From positions 116,382,162 to 116,446,161 of the forward strand of contig NC_081824.1 in NCBI RefSeq assembly GCF_030867095.1: 64,000 bases of DNA. Reading direction: 5' to 3'. Shown one piece after another: positions 47,110 through 58,914 of the stretch; position 1 is the stretch's first letter, and every line of letters begins with the position of its first letter. The notes under the pieces were generated by a model that was not told the DNA's origin, did no database searches, and saw only the letters and a program-made list of their open reading frames with translations. Source of the stretch: Alligator mississippiensis (Eukaryota; Chordata; Crocodylia; Alligatoridae). A program made the position numbers and the translations under genes.

Positions 47110-47202
47110 GTAACGGGGTGGCTGTCCTGGAGGAGATCAGGATCAAGATCTCCTCCAGGACAGCCACCCCTAGTTACCTCTCCCCGGGAGGAGATCTTGA
47201 TC
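47110..47202. repeat. Perfect inverted repeat with a competing third arm, TCF21 intron 1
   Basis: Arms 47115-47138 and 47147-47170 are perfect 24-bp reverse complements around an 8-nt loop (AGGATCAA); GTAAC at 47110 and GTTAC at 47173 extend the stem past a TA bulge. A further segment near 47186-47202 (GGGAGGAGATCTTGATC) also pairs with 47141-47156, so two hairpins exclude each other. No MITE termini are visible. Confidence 0.85.
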
Positions 47203-47801
47203 TCTCTGGGAATACGTCTCCCGTGGCTGGACACCGCAGGCCGCTGTGCCCGCGGTCGGGGCCAGGCGGTGGACACTCCGCCGCCCCCTCGCTATTGCGG
47301 GGCAAAGCCTGAGCCCCCCGGCCCGGCGGGGTCTGCGGGGGCGCCCAGCGGGGGTGAAGGAGGGCAGGAGCCGGCTTGCGATCAGTATGGTCGGGCTGCA
47401 GCTCTTGGCCAGAGGGCAATTGGTTTTCCTTCTCAAAGCAGAGGGGCAGCCCCTGGGACTCCCCCCCCCACAAATCCAGGAGACTGCCTGGGGTCCGTCT
47501 CCAACTGTTAGCAATGCCAGATCTTTCATTTCCAACAGAAATGCTGGGAGGAATAAAAGCCCCAGCGATCCCTCCCATGCAGGCAGACGGGAATGAATGT
47601 CCACGGGATACAGCCCTGAGGAGCCCCGCCGGGGTGCCCTATCTCAGCCCCTTCGTACTGCTGGGCGGGGGGTGGGGTGGGGTGGGGTGGGGGGAGGCAG
47701 CAGGGGCTGCTTTCTCCCAGCCTGTCGAGGCTCTCGTGAGACAGCTCAGGGTGATAACAGTGTTTTCTTTTTACTCCCCCCCTTGTCTTCCCTGGCTGCA
47801 G

Positions 47802-47891
47802 ACTTGGCCCTTTATGGTGGCAGGCAAACCGGAGAGTGAGCTGAAAGAAGTGGTGAACACAAATCGCTTGTGCGGACCTACAGCATCCTGA
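47802..47891 (+). CDS. TCF21: TCF21 coding exon 2
   Basis: This encodes the last 29 residues, beginning [18 protein letters not shown] and ending RLCGPTAS, then TGA at 47889-47891. Joined in phase 0 to residue 150, the protein is 179 aa, the length I recall for human TCF21. The C-terminal TWPF block is conserved across TCF21 orthologues. The acceptor CTGCAG is at 47796-47801. No alternative coding exon is apparent. Confidence 0.95.
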   Translation, partial: TWPFMVAGKPESELKEVVNTNRLCGPTAS

Positions 47892-48355
47892 CCACCCGCC
47901 AGCAGAGGAGCCAGCCTTCAATGCGCGTGCTGGGGGCGGAGGGGGGCCAGCAGGAGAAAGGTGGGGACCACCCCCACCCCACCCAGGGACACCGCCGAGC
48001 GACCCGAAGAGCCGAGCGCATCGCCCCGAGGGGACCAAATGTACCTTAGCAAAGACTCCACCCCAAAGACTCCCCCGCCCCCGGTAAATTTAACTTTATT
48101 AACGTCTGTACAGTCGATCGTCCTGCAACGCAGCCTTGCTGGTTCGAGTGCCAGCGTTGTGTGCGAGATCCCTCCGTCCACCCCCCAGCCTGCCCGCCTG
48201 TCTCTTCTTTTGTACGATACTTGTGACATATGTAGATGACTAGAATACTGGACTTTGATAGTCGCAGCTCTAAATACGCGGTAAAGATATATAGATATAT
48301 TTTCTTCAGCCAGGTCTTGCTATATTTCTGTGAATAAAACCTTCCTTTCTATATG
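47892..48355 (+). other. TCF21: TCF21 3' UTR
   Basis: About 460 nt following the stop. AU-rich phrases such as AGATATATAGATATATTTTC lie at about 48286-48305. It ends shortly after the poly(A) signal; the cleavage site near 48350-48356 is estimated. Confidence 0.75.
48333..48338 (+). terminator. TCF21: TCF21 polyadenylation signal AATAAA
   Basis: Canonical hexamer in CTGTGAATAAAACC, 442 nt after the stop codon, followed by T/C-rich sequence. Confidence 0.8.
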
Positions 48356-51300
48356 AAAAACACAAACTCCCCCCCACCAGCCGTGTCGTTTTCCTTTCCA
48401 CCTCCCAGCGCTTTGCGGAAGGGCCCGGCTCTCCCGAAAGGCACCTCTTTTATGTGGGCTGAGGCGTCAGGCAACAAAACTCTTTGACCCCAGATTAGAT
48501 GAGGTGTTTATTTTCCTAATTAAAACGATTTGGACCATATCCTTTTGGGGGGAGGAACGGGAGGGGGTTGGGGAAAAAAATGAATAACGGTGGCCTGTCA
48601 GTTTGCAGCTCTTTATCACCATAATAATAATAATGCTAATCATCATTACTGTTGTTGCTGATGTTGTTATTATCATCATTATCGTGATCTTGAATGTCAT
48701 CGTTATGAACTATGATCCCTGATCGCTTTCATCATCGCTTCTCGGCCTCTTGAAGGCTCAGATCAAGTATTATTATTATTATTATTACTACAAATCTGGA
48801 AAACAACCAGCATCCCAAGCAGACTGGCTAACCCCCAGTGGGGCGGGGCGGAGCCCAGCAGCCCCTTCCTGCAGCCTGAAACTGACCCGCTCGCAGACAC
48901 ACGTGCAGCTGAGCCGGCGCCGCACCCCGCAGCCGGGATGAGCCCCGCGCGCCCACGCTGGGACTAACCTCAGGTTTCTATCCAGGTTTCGGCCAGGAAA
49001 ACCCGAGATCTGGTCATGCCAGAGGAGGTCTGTTCCCTGGCCAGGCTAAGCGGGGGGGAGAGAGTGTTACTTATTGATGAAGTGCAATGAGATGAAGGAC
49101 CCCCCTCGCCCCCCAGCCCTTTAGCCGCGGATCCCGGCGCCCCGCGGGTGTAATTTAAACACGGTGCTCTCGAGTGATCAACTCGCCTAGGGGAGATTAG
49201 GGCGAGATAAACAGAGTGCGCCGGGCTCTTTCCCCCCGCGCCGGCCGAGTCCGCGGGCAGCTGATGCGCCAGATCCCACCGAGCTGTTTAATGTTTCAGG
49301 GTTATGACCGCACTGTTTACACGATGTCTTCGGTAATTTATACTGTTATTATTAGCGGAGGGGCTTTAAATTTCCGCTTCACTTGCTCCTTCGAGGTCTG
49401 CCTTGTTTGCACTTCAGGTTCAATACCTGGCGATTCCCTTTTGCTCCGCGAAAATAGACACCAGCGGATTTAGGAGCGCTGCCTCGCGGCTCCGGACTGG
49501 ACGCACAAGAAGCTCGGGGAGGCACCCGCACCGCACAGGGGCGTGGAAACCGTCGGGATCTGCTCTGGGGCGCTGAGAGGACAAGGCAAGACCCCTGCTT
49601 TGCAGAGTAGGGGCCGCGGGGTGCTCAGCTCCAGCCCTGGAGACAGCAAGTAAGTGTGACCACGGGCCCGACCGCTTAAACTGGGATGCCTGAAGTTATG
49701 CACGTGCCTTCACGCTTAGGCCCTGATCCTGCAAACATTTACACACCGGAGGCAGACTGTGTTTGGAGTGGTCCCAGGGACACCTAAGAGGCCATTTAGG
49801 GTTTTAAAGGTAGCTGAAAGCCTTAGCAGGCTGGGGTCCTCGGACACCCACTTTCATTAACAGCTGCCAGCCCAGGGAGATGTGGGTGCGTAGCACCTTC
49901 GGAAAACAGATGACTTAATTTAAGAGCCTAAATATGGCTTTTCATGCCATATGCTGGTAGCCCTGAACCCTTGTAGTCAAAGGCAAAGTCACATTGACTT
50001 CTGTTGTGTAAAAATCAGGCCTCTACCACCAAACATTTTGGCCTGGGTAAATACATGGATGCATTTCGTAGTCAGCGGGTGTTTTGGTCAAGCAAGTTCC
50101 GCAGAATTCAGGACCAGGTCTACTGTTCTTCTTTTATATCTTCCAGCCTTGCATGCTGTATTATTATTTTCTTGTGATTCGTTAGTGTTTCTTTTTTTTT
50201 TTACATTCCACTGCACTGTTACTTCCTGCATTTTATTTTTGATCTCTCAACCCTGGATGTAATCTGGAGTCTTTTCTTCATGCAAAATCTCTTTGAAACA
50301 AGGGAGGTTGGATCCAGCTCCATATTCCATAGCAAAGGTGAGAAATCAAATAGGAACAAGAGGGTCACAGACCCTTTCTTATTGGGTGAAGGCCACAGAA
50401 TAATAGCTTATCTGCTGCACTTTCCAGTGTGTTACTGATATTACTTCTCTTAATTCCCTCTCCTTTACATTTTCTTTAGATACGCAAATTATTTTTGTCC
50501 TTCAGGTAACCCAAATATGTTTAAAAGTGTGATATATTTAATGTGACTGACTACAAATGGACAAAGGCACAATGAAAGAAAACACACATTTCTATACCTA
50601 TGATCCAAAAAAGAAAAATTGTTGTTGTAATGATTTTAATAGCATTCATATTCAATTCACTTTCTTCACATACTTAGGAACGTTTGCAAAATTTGAAGCA
50701 AGCACCCATAACTGGCATAAATTAACATCACCCCATTTCTTATGTTCTAATATTTATTGACTTGAGTACACGCCCATTTAGATCAGCTGAAAAGGCGATC
50801 TGGAATATTTTCTCATAGTGCTATAAGTAAAACTAGTAAATATCTGTGTATCAGACAGCACATCTAAGATTCCCACTGAAGAACTTTGCCATATAAAAAA
50901 TGCTCAATTAGTGGCTTGCTCTTATTTCTACAGTCAATAGGTTTTTTGCCATTTGTTCCAGGTCCTATGGCTTAAACTATAGTTATGGGTTATAATGGAG
51001 GATATCATGGGGAGGTTTGGTTTGGTTTTGTATTTTGATTACCAAATTTGAAAAAGGAGCAGCATATTATCAACTTTTATAATCCTGAAGTAGGTCAGTA
51101 TTAACAGCTGCTTGCCCAAGACCTGAAATGAGATACTGTTTTCCTTTTTAACACTTTGAAGTCAGTGGGAATTTTGGGTGAACAAAGAGGGCAGAATTCA
51201 GGCATAAGTTTTCTATGGTAACACGTTGTACTTCCTAATCACCCTCTTTCTCAATAATTACTAAATTCATCCAATATATCTCCGTGCCTTTTCTATCCAG

Positions 51301-54300
51301 CAGATGTAGTTGCTTAGAGGCTGGAGTTTCCAAGAAGGTTTGATGCTTAAAATGTAGCAAGGAAAGGAAATCAGGAGAAATACAACAACCTGTCACAGAA
51401 ATGAGAGAGATGCAATTGCAACCTTGCCTAAACCCAAATTAAAGGAAAGGCAGACGCAAAAGATTCACGTGCAAACAATAGTTTCAAGGAGTGAGAATCT
51501 TCAGTCTTCCTCTTGGATAGTACTTTATTCTGCCAGTCATTAAGGCTACCTATGAATAAAGTCATCCATATGTTGCCAAGAGAGAGCAACTGTGTAACAA
51601 GCATAAAGGCAAATGTTAACTTTATTTATTGGACAAAAAAGTCAAATGTTTCTCTTTACCTGTACTTTTAAGGCAAAGGTTATGGTTTTCAAAGGTATTT
51701 AAGTGCTTTAGGAACCTAACACGTTTACATATTTAATAAAATGTTTACCCCTAGTCACAACAACCAGTCAAGCTCTCATTTCTAAAATATCTAAACCTGG
51801 ATACCTGACACATTTCTAAAATGGGGTGAGATTTTTAAGGCTAATTGTTTTGTAATTCAGCAATGTATTTCTGAGTTAGCTGAAACAATTCAGGGATTTG
51901 TGTCAAATTCTTTGAATTGTTTTGGCTAAAAAAGGTTAAGAAATATTCATTTTAGACATTTTTTAAACAAAGGATTTTCTTGTTTACAGGTTTTTTAAAT
52001 GACATTTTCTTTTTAAATTTCTTGCTTTCATTTTCTTTTAAAAAAGGAGTTGGGGCAGGGGAGAGCCCCACAATAAAATGGTTAGTTCAAATTATTTCCA
52101 GTGTGCTTTTTTCGGGAGGGAAAGTGATTCTCCCCTATTATTCACTTCAGTCAGTGAACTGCAAAAAATATGCTATATACACTGTTCTGCTCACCATCCA
52201 TTCAGCAGGGCAGGGCTATCCTGATGATACAGAGAAGATTGTGCAACAAATGTTGTTTGTCTGCAGCCCCTTGTGGAGTATAAGTCTTAGGCCGGACCTA
52301 TGCTACTCTTTCTGTGTGACGGAAATCTCCTGGCCTGTACGATACCAGTGGTATAGTTGCCTGCACAGGAGGGACAGGAAAAACTACAAATTGTGGCTGG
52401 CTGACTTCCCCTACAAGATAAAGGAAGGTAAGCAAATGGATTATAGCTGCACATGGTCTGTTACCTCAGGTACAGCCTGGATTAAGGTCTCTGGGGGAAC
52501 ACACCTGCCGTAAAAACTGTAGGTATGGCAAGGTAAGGCAGCTGGTAGAAAGCAGTGGTGGTTTTGCTGGGACACAGCTTCTCTCCAATCAGCTCGTTTT
52601 CCCTCTTGCCATCCAGCGTGCTTGGCTCGGGTCAGACCACAGATGGGCAATGGATATGAAGTGGTGTTTATTCCCTGTTAACCCACTGTTTGACTTGAAA
52701 AATTCACAGTAGCCATTATCCTGTATTACAGTAACAGACAGGGGCAACTTGAATCAACCTACAGTAACAGGAATTACGTATCTCAATCCCTGAAGACACA
52801 CATGCTACGTATATAGCTTGTCTTGTATTTTTCTGCTGTAAAAATATCACCTCACTTTCTGCTTCCGCATTGATCTTCCTTTCTTCAGTCAAATCCCTTC
52901 TAAAAACATGCTTTTTCTGTGGAGCTTTGGGACAATAGTCTAGACTCAATAGTCTGAACAGTTGCTGCACTGCTGTACTCTCAGCCTGTGCATCACATGT
53001 GGATAACCTTTGCTGTTTGAATTAGACCATTAATTGAAGGACTGGACTGTGTCTTCCTCATTATTTAAAAATTAAAAAAAAAAACATTGATAACAGCGGG
53101 ATACAAGGACAGTTTTAAAAAAAAGAATGGCATTATACAGAATATGACAACTTTAGCTTTGAGAAGTTCACCGACAGCCAGTTTTCCAAGGTAGTCACAT
53201 GTGTGGGGTCACAGCTGCTAATGCTTTAACCCTATATAATATTTTGCTGTGTCTTATTGGAATAAGCTGGCTTCATAAAGTCTTTGCCTCAAATCAACAT
53301 CTGCTCTGGTCTACAGGCAGGGCTTGTACTGATCTATTTCAGTAAAGCATGTAATCTTTTTCATTGAAATAGATAAATAGAAGGAACCCCTAGACTAGAT
53401 GTAGTTATTTCAATATAAAAGTGTGTGTGTGTGTTTAAGAGAAAAGCTAAACTGGTATAATTATGTCCACACCAGTGGTTTGCACAAATGTAACCCTATA
53501 GATACCAAATCATTATTACCGCTGCAGTACAAAAGTGTGTTGGTCTCTACTGCCTCTGTGTTGCGCCTTGGGCTACTGCCACAGAGCACACCATACCCAG
53601 TCACTCCCACTCTGTCTCCCAAATCCTGGAAACAAGGCAGTGTAGCTTCCCTGGAATGGTGTTAGGCATGTGCGAATAAGCATATCAAAGACAAAGAGCC
53701 TAAGAACAGCACTGGGCACAGCAGAATGCATAGGCATGCCCTTGCTAGCTTGTCCCCTTAAGTTAAAATATGGGCTATGCAAGCCTGCTGTCATCCTTAG
53801 GCAGTTATTGGGGCAAGTGACCTATGCCGAAATCCATGACACTATCTTTCAGAACCAGCGACAGTAAGAGTCATGGACTGGGCTACCCTAGGCTAGCCAA
53901 TGCAGTAAGTGTGATGTGTCACCAGTTGGCTTGGACAGTCCACTGTGAAACCCAAGCTGACACAGTTTCACTGATATAGGTGCCCATGCATACTAGATTA
54001 AAGCTGGTTCAGGTATCTGTGCCGTAGGTACACCTGTCAATTCAGTGTAGTGCCAGAACAGCCTTGAAATGATGCATTTGTCTGCTTTATTGTTTTGCCC
54101 TAAAACTTGGACTTCCAAATAAATTTTAACAAAGTGTGCAAATCCACGCAGATCTTAACGAAGAAACAGAAGTAGCCCTGTGAGAAAGACTTTGGGGGAA
54201 GAACAATGTATATTCCTTAATATATATGAGGGATTTTTTGCTGAACGAGTGAAAAAGCAAAGCAGCAGATCTACATTATGCTGCAGCCTGTGGCACAAAC

Positions 54301-54966
54301 CACCTCCAAGAGCATTTATGAGTTATAAATTAGAACTAACTATTTACTAGCATTCTTTCAGGGTTGTTTGGATGTTGTTTAAAATCACTATAATTCAGGA
54401 TCACAGAGGCCAGGGGGAAGGGGAGATTGAACGCTCTCCCCAGGAGGAGCCTCTGAGTCGCTATGCAGGGAGGAGTCAAGAGAAGAGGTGAATGAACAGC
54501 CACTAGAATGATCCCTCTTCCTCTTGCTACTACTCAGTCCTTGGAAAGGGAGGGGAGGAAGGATAGGCAACTAGGTCATAAAAGGGCGGAGTCAGACCAC
54601 CAGGGAGGAAGGGAACAGAGCTGACGGAGTCTGTGGGCTGCAGCTGCCTCCTCTGGAAGGAACATCTGTGAAATTCTGGACTACAGCAGCAGAGAGGAGG
54701 AGGGTCAGGCAGAGACAGTGAATGTTCCCAGGCATGGAGCATCCCCCGCCCCCTCCATAGATAACTGTTCAACTGGATGGCAGCCCGCTGCAGCTGCGTA
54801 CCTCTCCCCCTTCATGCACATATGTGAAACAAAGTCCACAGTGGGGGACAGATGACCAGAATGATGTGCCCTCTCTCTAGTTGTGCCGTGTGTGACATTT
54901 CTTGAGGCCTAGGTTCATCATACAGGCAATGCTTTTTCTTCATCAGCATAATATGACGTGATGTTT
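48356..54966. other. TCF21 3' flank: repeat-poor, with a CpG-rich patch
   Basis: Trinucleotide-like ATA/TTG/ATC runs lie at 48615-48700 and an ATT run at 48768-48786. CpG-rich sequence follows at about 48830-49270, then AT-rich TAATTTATACTG and TTATTATTAGCG at about 49335-49360. From 49700 to 54960 I see unique DNA without clear element ends. The + frame 51980-52513 (177 aa) has no recognisable domain, no codon bias and starts in a T-rich stretch, so I do not call it. Confidence 0.45.
48830..49270. promoter_or_regulatory. CpG-rich patch 3' of TCF21
   Basis: High CpG content with CAGCTGAGCCGGCGCCGC, CCGCGGATCCCGGCGCC and CCGGCCGAGTCCGCGG phrases, ~480 bp after the TCF21 poly(A) signal. It may be a shore of the TCF21 CpG domain, an enhancer or an unannotated promoter. 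No transcript evidence in sequence. Confidence 0.35.
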
Positions 54967-54974
54967 GCATACTG

Positions 54975-55275
54975 CAGTGATTCTCAAGTAGGGCCCTAGG
55001 GCACGTTGGGGTTCTGCCAGATCCTTTGAAGGGTGCCAGAGGTGTGAGGAGATAAGTGAAGTGTGAGGTGGTAAGTAGATAAGCTAAACGTAGGCTCAGG
55101 CTTGTCCCTATCTGAATGATACCCCACCCCCACTGGCCAGTCCCTCTGCAAGGAAGTAGCACAGTAATATATAAATTCCCTTTTGAAATTGGGTGCTGCT
55201 CAATTCACAAAAGTTATGGGGGACTGCCTTGAGTCCAGTGAAGGGTAATCAAGTCCAAAAAGTTTGAGAACTCTG
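54975..55275. mobile_element. hAT MITE with 8-bp target duplication, 301 bp
   Basis: The left end CAGTGATTCTCAAG pairs with the right end TTTGAGAACTCTG. Flanks GCATACTG (54967-54974) and GCATAATG (55276-55283) match at 7 of 8. Internal GGTGCCAGAGGTGTGAGG; no coding sequence. Confidence 0.8.
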
Positions 55276-55339
55276 GCATAATGTCTATCAATAACCTGCA
55301 TCTCAAGGTGATTCCACAGTTAAATCAGTACTATTCCCT

Positions 55340-55545
55340 ACCTCTCACATAGCATCTTTCAGTATTAGAGGTAAGCTGCTTTACGGAGAGGTAGTATTAA
55401 TACCATTTTACAGATGGGAAGGCTGAAGTGTGGGCAGGGACAGCATCCTGCCCATGGTCACCCAGCATGTTGGCAGAAGAGCTGGAAATAGAGCACCTAC
55501 CTTCCAGATCCCAGTTAAATACTCTGACTACTAGGAATCACTGCC
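55340..55545 (+). repeat. MIR-like SINE
   Basis: GAGGTAGTATTAATACCATT, TTACAGATGGGAAGGCTGAA, CCCATGGTCACCCAGCATGT and GCAGAAGAGCTGGAAATAGA follow the MIR consensus. The most complete of the four MIR-like copies here. Confidence 0.7.
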
Positions 55546-55881
55546 TCTCTTATAAAATTAAAATTAGTGGAGTTTGGGAAAGGATTGTACCTATTACAGT
55601 TTGTCTACCACATTATCACCTGGGACAGCCCTACCCCCACCCTGCCCATCTACTCACATGATCCAAAACCAGAAATGTACCAGTGAAGATGAACTGGGGA
55701 ATCCCTCTATGACTGCTTTCAAGCACTGAAGAACAAGGCCCAGAGAGCAACTATAGAGGGATGTCCCAGAGCATCTTCACTGGTGTGTTTCAGGGTAGAC
55801 TACATGAGTGGGTGAAATATGCTTGGGCTCCTCCCGGCTACAAGATGCAAATGAAGTGGTGTAGACATATCCTTAAAGAGA

Positions 55882-56360
55882 AGTAGTTCTCAATCAGGAT
55901 GCCATCCCTTTTTAAGGATGTTGCAGAATTCCACACAATATTAGCATTGTTAGGTGTGCCAATATCTGGACATGATTCACAAGATAAACCCAGAGATTTC
56001 AAATAAGAACCTATAGTTCAGTGGTTCTCAACCTTTTCTGACTTGAAGCAGCTCTTGTTGGACTTGAAACAGCCCCTCAATGCCAGCTCTTAGTTTTCAC
56101 TCATTGTTTTACTACAGAAAAATAATGGAGCAATGCTTCTGTTGCACAGAACTCAGCAAGACTACAACATGGCAATTACCATAGTGGTTAATATGTGACC
56201 CATGGGAAGAGCCTGTGTGGGAAAGGGGGATGTTGCATGCAGTTAGTGCTGGCTGCATGGTGGCAGATGTCGTGTCATACACCACTGGTGCAGTCTGGAG
56301 TGCAGGGAGGCTACACACCACAGCATAAGGCCTGCAAGGTGTCCAGTTCCAGGCTGTGCC
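55882..56360. mobile_element. Two hAT-MITE pieces, head-to-head
   Basis: 55882-56018 (AGTAGTTCTCAATCAGGATG through CAGAGATTTCAAATAAGAAC) is the reversed 3' half of the CAGTGGTTCTCAACC family. At 56019 a forward 5' half starts (CAGTGGTTCTCAACC, then CTCAATGCCAGCTCTTAG). The second looks inserted into, or joined to, the first. Its right end is not identified. Confidence 0.6.
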
Positions 56361-56843
56361 AAAATTAGACAGCTATGTCTTAATGTAAAATGGCTTCCCT
56401 CCCACATTTGTTGGCCAGGTCCTATAATAGCACTTCCTGCAGGTAGCTTGCTTGGGAGAGCTGGTCATCTGCCTCCTCTGTGCTATGGAGTAAAACCCAG
56501 AGTATATGACTCTAGGGTAGTTGTCACGTATCTGCAGCCCTGCAGTTCCATAGCCATTCAAGTTTTTAAAATTAAATGTCCCCAAGAACATAATTTTTTT
56601 TTCTTCAGAGGGTTGAGTAGCTGGGTGACTATGTCATACTTAAACCCAGGCAGCATCCAGGAATTACTTTAATATGATGATGGTGGTTATTACATCTCAG
56701 CTACTGAAATCAACTTAGTATATGGCTGACTGGGAAAGACGGTACCTGCTGTCAAGTTACTATACGAGGATCTCATCAGCAGCTCTTCAGCTTTCCCCCT
56801 TTGAAAGAATTCTTTTTTTACATTATTTTTACATGTGTTAGGA

Positions 56844-57397
56844 CAAGGGTGGGCAAGGTTTGATCCATGAGCCGGATCGGGCCCACAGCAGACTCCATTT
56901 TCCAGCAGCCCCTGCCTGCTTTGCTGTGACCAATTTCCATGGAGACCCCAACAGCAGCAGCACCATGATAGTGCCGGGCCAGGGTTTCTATGGAGACCAG
57001 CCCCAGCAGCACTGGCAGGGCACACAGCTGGGTGGGTAGCTGCTCTGTGGCTGGGGCTGAGATCTTGCAGTGGTGACAGCATGGTCTGAAGTCAGATCAG
57101 AGCTTCAATGCCCCTTCCCAAGGTGTACGAGCAGCATATTGTAGCTCTGTCCCAGCTTTGGACCACAGTGTCACCACTGTAAGATCCCAGCCCTAGAGCA
57201 ACTCCCTGTGCACCCATGTGCCTTGCCAGCACTGGTGGGGCTGGTCCCCAAGGAAATCCTGGCCCTGAGCCATCATGGTGCTGCTGCTGCTGGGGTCTCC
57301 ATGGAAACTGGCCGTAGCAAGGTGGGCAGGGTTTGGTGGGAAATGAAATCTACTTCAGGCCCAATCCAGCCCATGATTTGGACTTTGCCTGCCCCTA
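56844..57397. mobile_element. Giant foldback hAT element, 554 bp
   Basis: The ends CAAGGGTGGGCAAGGTTTGA and, reversed, TAGGGGCAGGCAAAGTCCAA pair. Flanks TGTTAGGA (56836-56843) and TGTTAGGT (57398-57405) match at 7 of 8, hAT style. Nearly the whole element is an imperfect palindrome: CCATGGAGACCCCA on the left arm faces its complement on the right, and GCAGTGGTGACA at 57066 faces TGTCACCACTGT at 57169. The arms are about 240 nt with a ~90-nt centre. Confidence 0.85.
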
Positions 57398-57405
57398 TGT
57401 TAGGT

Positions 57406-58189
57406 TATAAAATTTAAAAATCTGGCTAGTAACTTGCCCAAACTTTGATTACAGCTACTGTGGATCTGTTCTCTTTTTGTACTGCGTGGGTAACTATATG
57501 GTTGTGTCCACACACTGAGTGGTACCCACAGTATTGGCATATCTACTTCAGATGAGGCCAAGGCAATGGATAAACTGGGATCCACAACATCCAACAGAGC
57601 ACTAAACTTTACAACTAGGGCTTCCTTTCCTTGCCAGTCTCTCCTCAAATCTTTAGCTCCATCTGTAGGTACTGCTGTTTTCTAAGAGATCCTCAGCAAC
57701 CCTCCACATTCTCTCCCCCTGACTGAACAGTGTCCCAACAGACTGTTTTTGCCTACTCACTTAAAGATGTATTTTAGAATCTGATTTTATCTGGGTGCCT
57801 CTTCTTAAGACTTATAACATAGAGACTCCCTGCAGCCTGGGATACTTATTTATTTACTAATATAATTACACAAATGAAAGTCATAGGAGTTCCTAGGGCT
57901 CAATTATCTTTATTTATATTATAGAAGCACCAAAAACACAAACCAACGTCAGGGCCCCATTCTGCTAGACCCAAGTTAAAGCACAATCCTTCCCCCAAAA
58001 GCATACAATCAAATAGACAAGACAAATACATGGTGGATGGGGGAACAGAGATATAGAAGTAAAGTGTCTTAATGGAAACCCCTACGTAAGCATGCTATAC
58101 AACTAGTCAAGAAAGCAGCCAAACTATACAGTAGATCTTAAAATAAAGCAGAGAAGGTTCATGTAAGGAGTTACAGAAAGACAGAAAAG
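57406..58189. other. Unique DNA, no gene seen
   Basis: AT-rich with no recognised element ends. Confidence 0.5.
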
Positions 58190-58197
58190 TACTAGAG

Positions 58198-58914
58198 CAG
58201 TGGGTCTTAACCTTTTTAGACTCGAGGCACCCCTCAGAAAATGCTAGCTCTTAGTTTCACTCATTTTTGTACCATGGAAAAATAATACAGCAGTTTCCTG
58301 CTGCAAAGCACTCAGAAGGTGCGTCTACACATGCTATTAAGGCAATTGAATAAATTCTGGTGCACTTCATGCTGGGAGTTTAGTACTCCCAGGCACACCA
58401 TTTGTACATGTGCCTGGGACCACAGCACATTTAGCCGGGGCAGAGCAGCCCCAGCTGGCAGGGGGTCCTGGGGGTTAGCCTGCCAGCCTGAGCTGCTCTG
58501 GCCTGGCTCAACATGCTGCAGAGGGGCTGGCTGAGGCATGAGGGTGCTTCAGTGTAGGGCTAGCTGGTAGGTCTACATGTGTGTTGCACTGTAGGATAGT
58601 ACTTGTGTTTACAAGTACTAACCTATGGCAGAGTTAATTAGTTTGCTGTGTCCTAATAGTACCGTGCATGTAAACAGTGACATTTTACTGCAAAACCAAT
58701 TAGGCAGCTCTACAGTAAACATCTGGTATAGATACACCCAGTAAGACCAAAATAGGTAAGAACATTTTTAGCACCATGGATTTCTATTTGAAATATCTAG
58801 GTTTATCTTGTGAATCATGTTGGCTCACTTGTTAACAGTGTTAATATTATATGGCACCCCAGGGAACCTCAAAAGGCACTCTAAGTGCCACAGCATTCCA
58901 GTGGAGAGTCTTTG
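58198..58914 (+). mobile_element. hAT MITE (CAGTGGTTCTCAACC family) split by a nested MITE
   Basis: It starts CAGTGGGTCTTAACC, then GGCACCCCTCAGAAAATGCT, and resumes after the insert with CACCATGGATTTCTATTTGA and GGCACCCCAGGGAACCTC. Flanks TACTAGAG and TAGTACAG match at 6 of 8. The nested element lies at 58319-58738. Confidence 0.7.
58319..58738. mobile_element. Nested Harbinger-type MITE
   Basis: GGTGCGTCTACACATGC on the left faces GGTGTATCTATACC as the reverse complement of the right end. The CTGCAGTAAA-like phrase TTTACTGCAAAACCAATTAG near the right side is like other family members. It is inserted just after ACTCAGAA of the hAT host element. Confidence 0.6.

Larger units (their letters stand above)
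45177..47801 (+). other. TCF21: TCF21 intron 1 (GT-AG, 2625 bp)
   Basis: Donor CTG|GTGAGT, acceptor CTGCAG|ACTTGG preceded by a T/C-rich tract (about 47760-47790). The phase is 0. Contents in order: the end of the exon 1 CpG-rich zone to about 45490, the composite minisatellite 45507-46020, two minus-strand CR1 ends (46174-46321, 46389-46512), unique DNA, a perfect inverted repeat 47115-47170, and CpG-rich sequence 47220-47480. Frames running from exon 1 into the intron are read-through, not alternative proteins. Confidence 0.92.

Noticed and set aside
48138-48155. tRNA B-box-like GGTTCGAGTGCC in the TCF21 3' UTR
   Set aside because: No matching A box upstream and no acceptor stem.
51980-52513. 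177-aa + strand open frame
   Set aside because: The longest frame outside GC-rich DNA, but no domain, no homology I recognise, no splice context and a T-rich start. Chance is sufficient.
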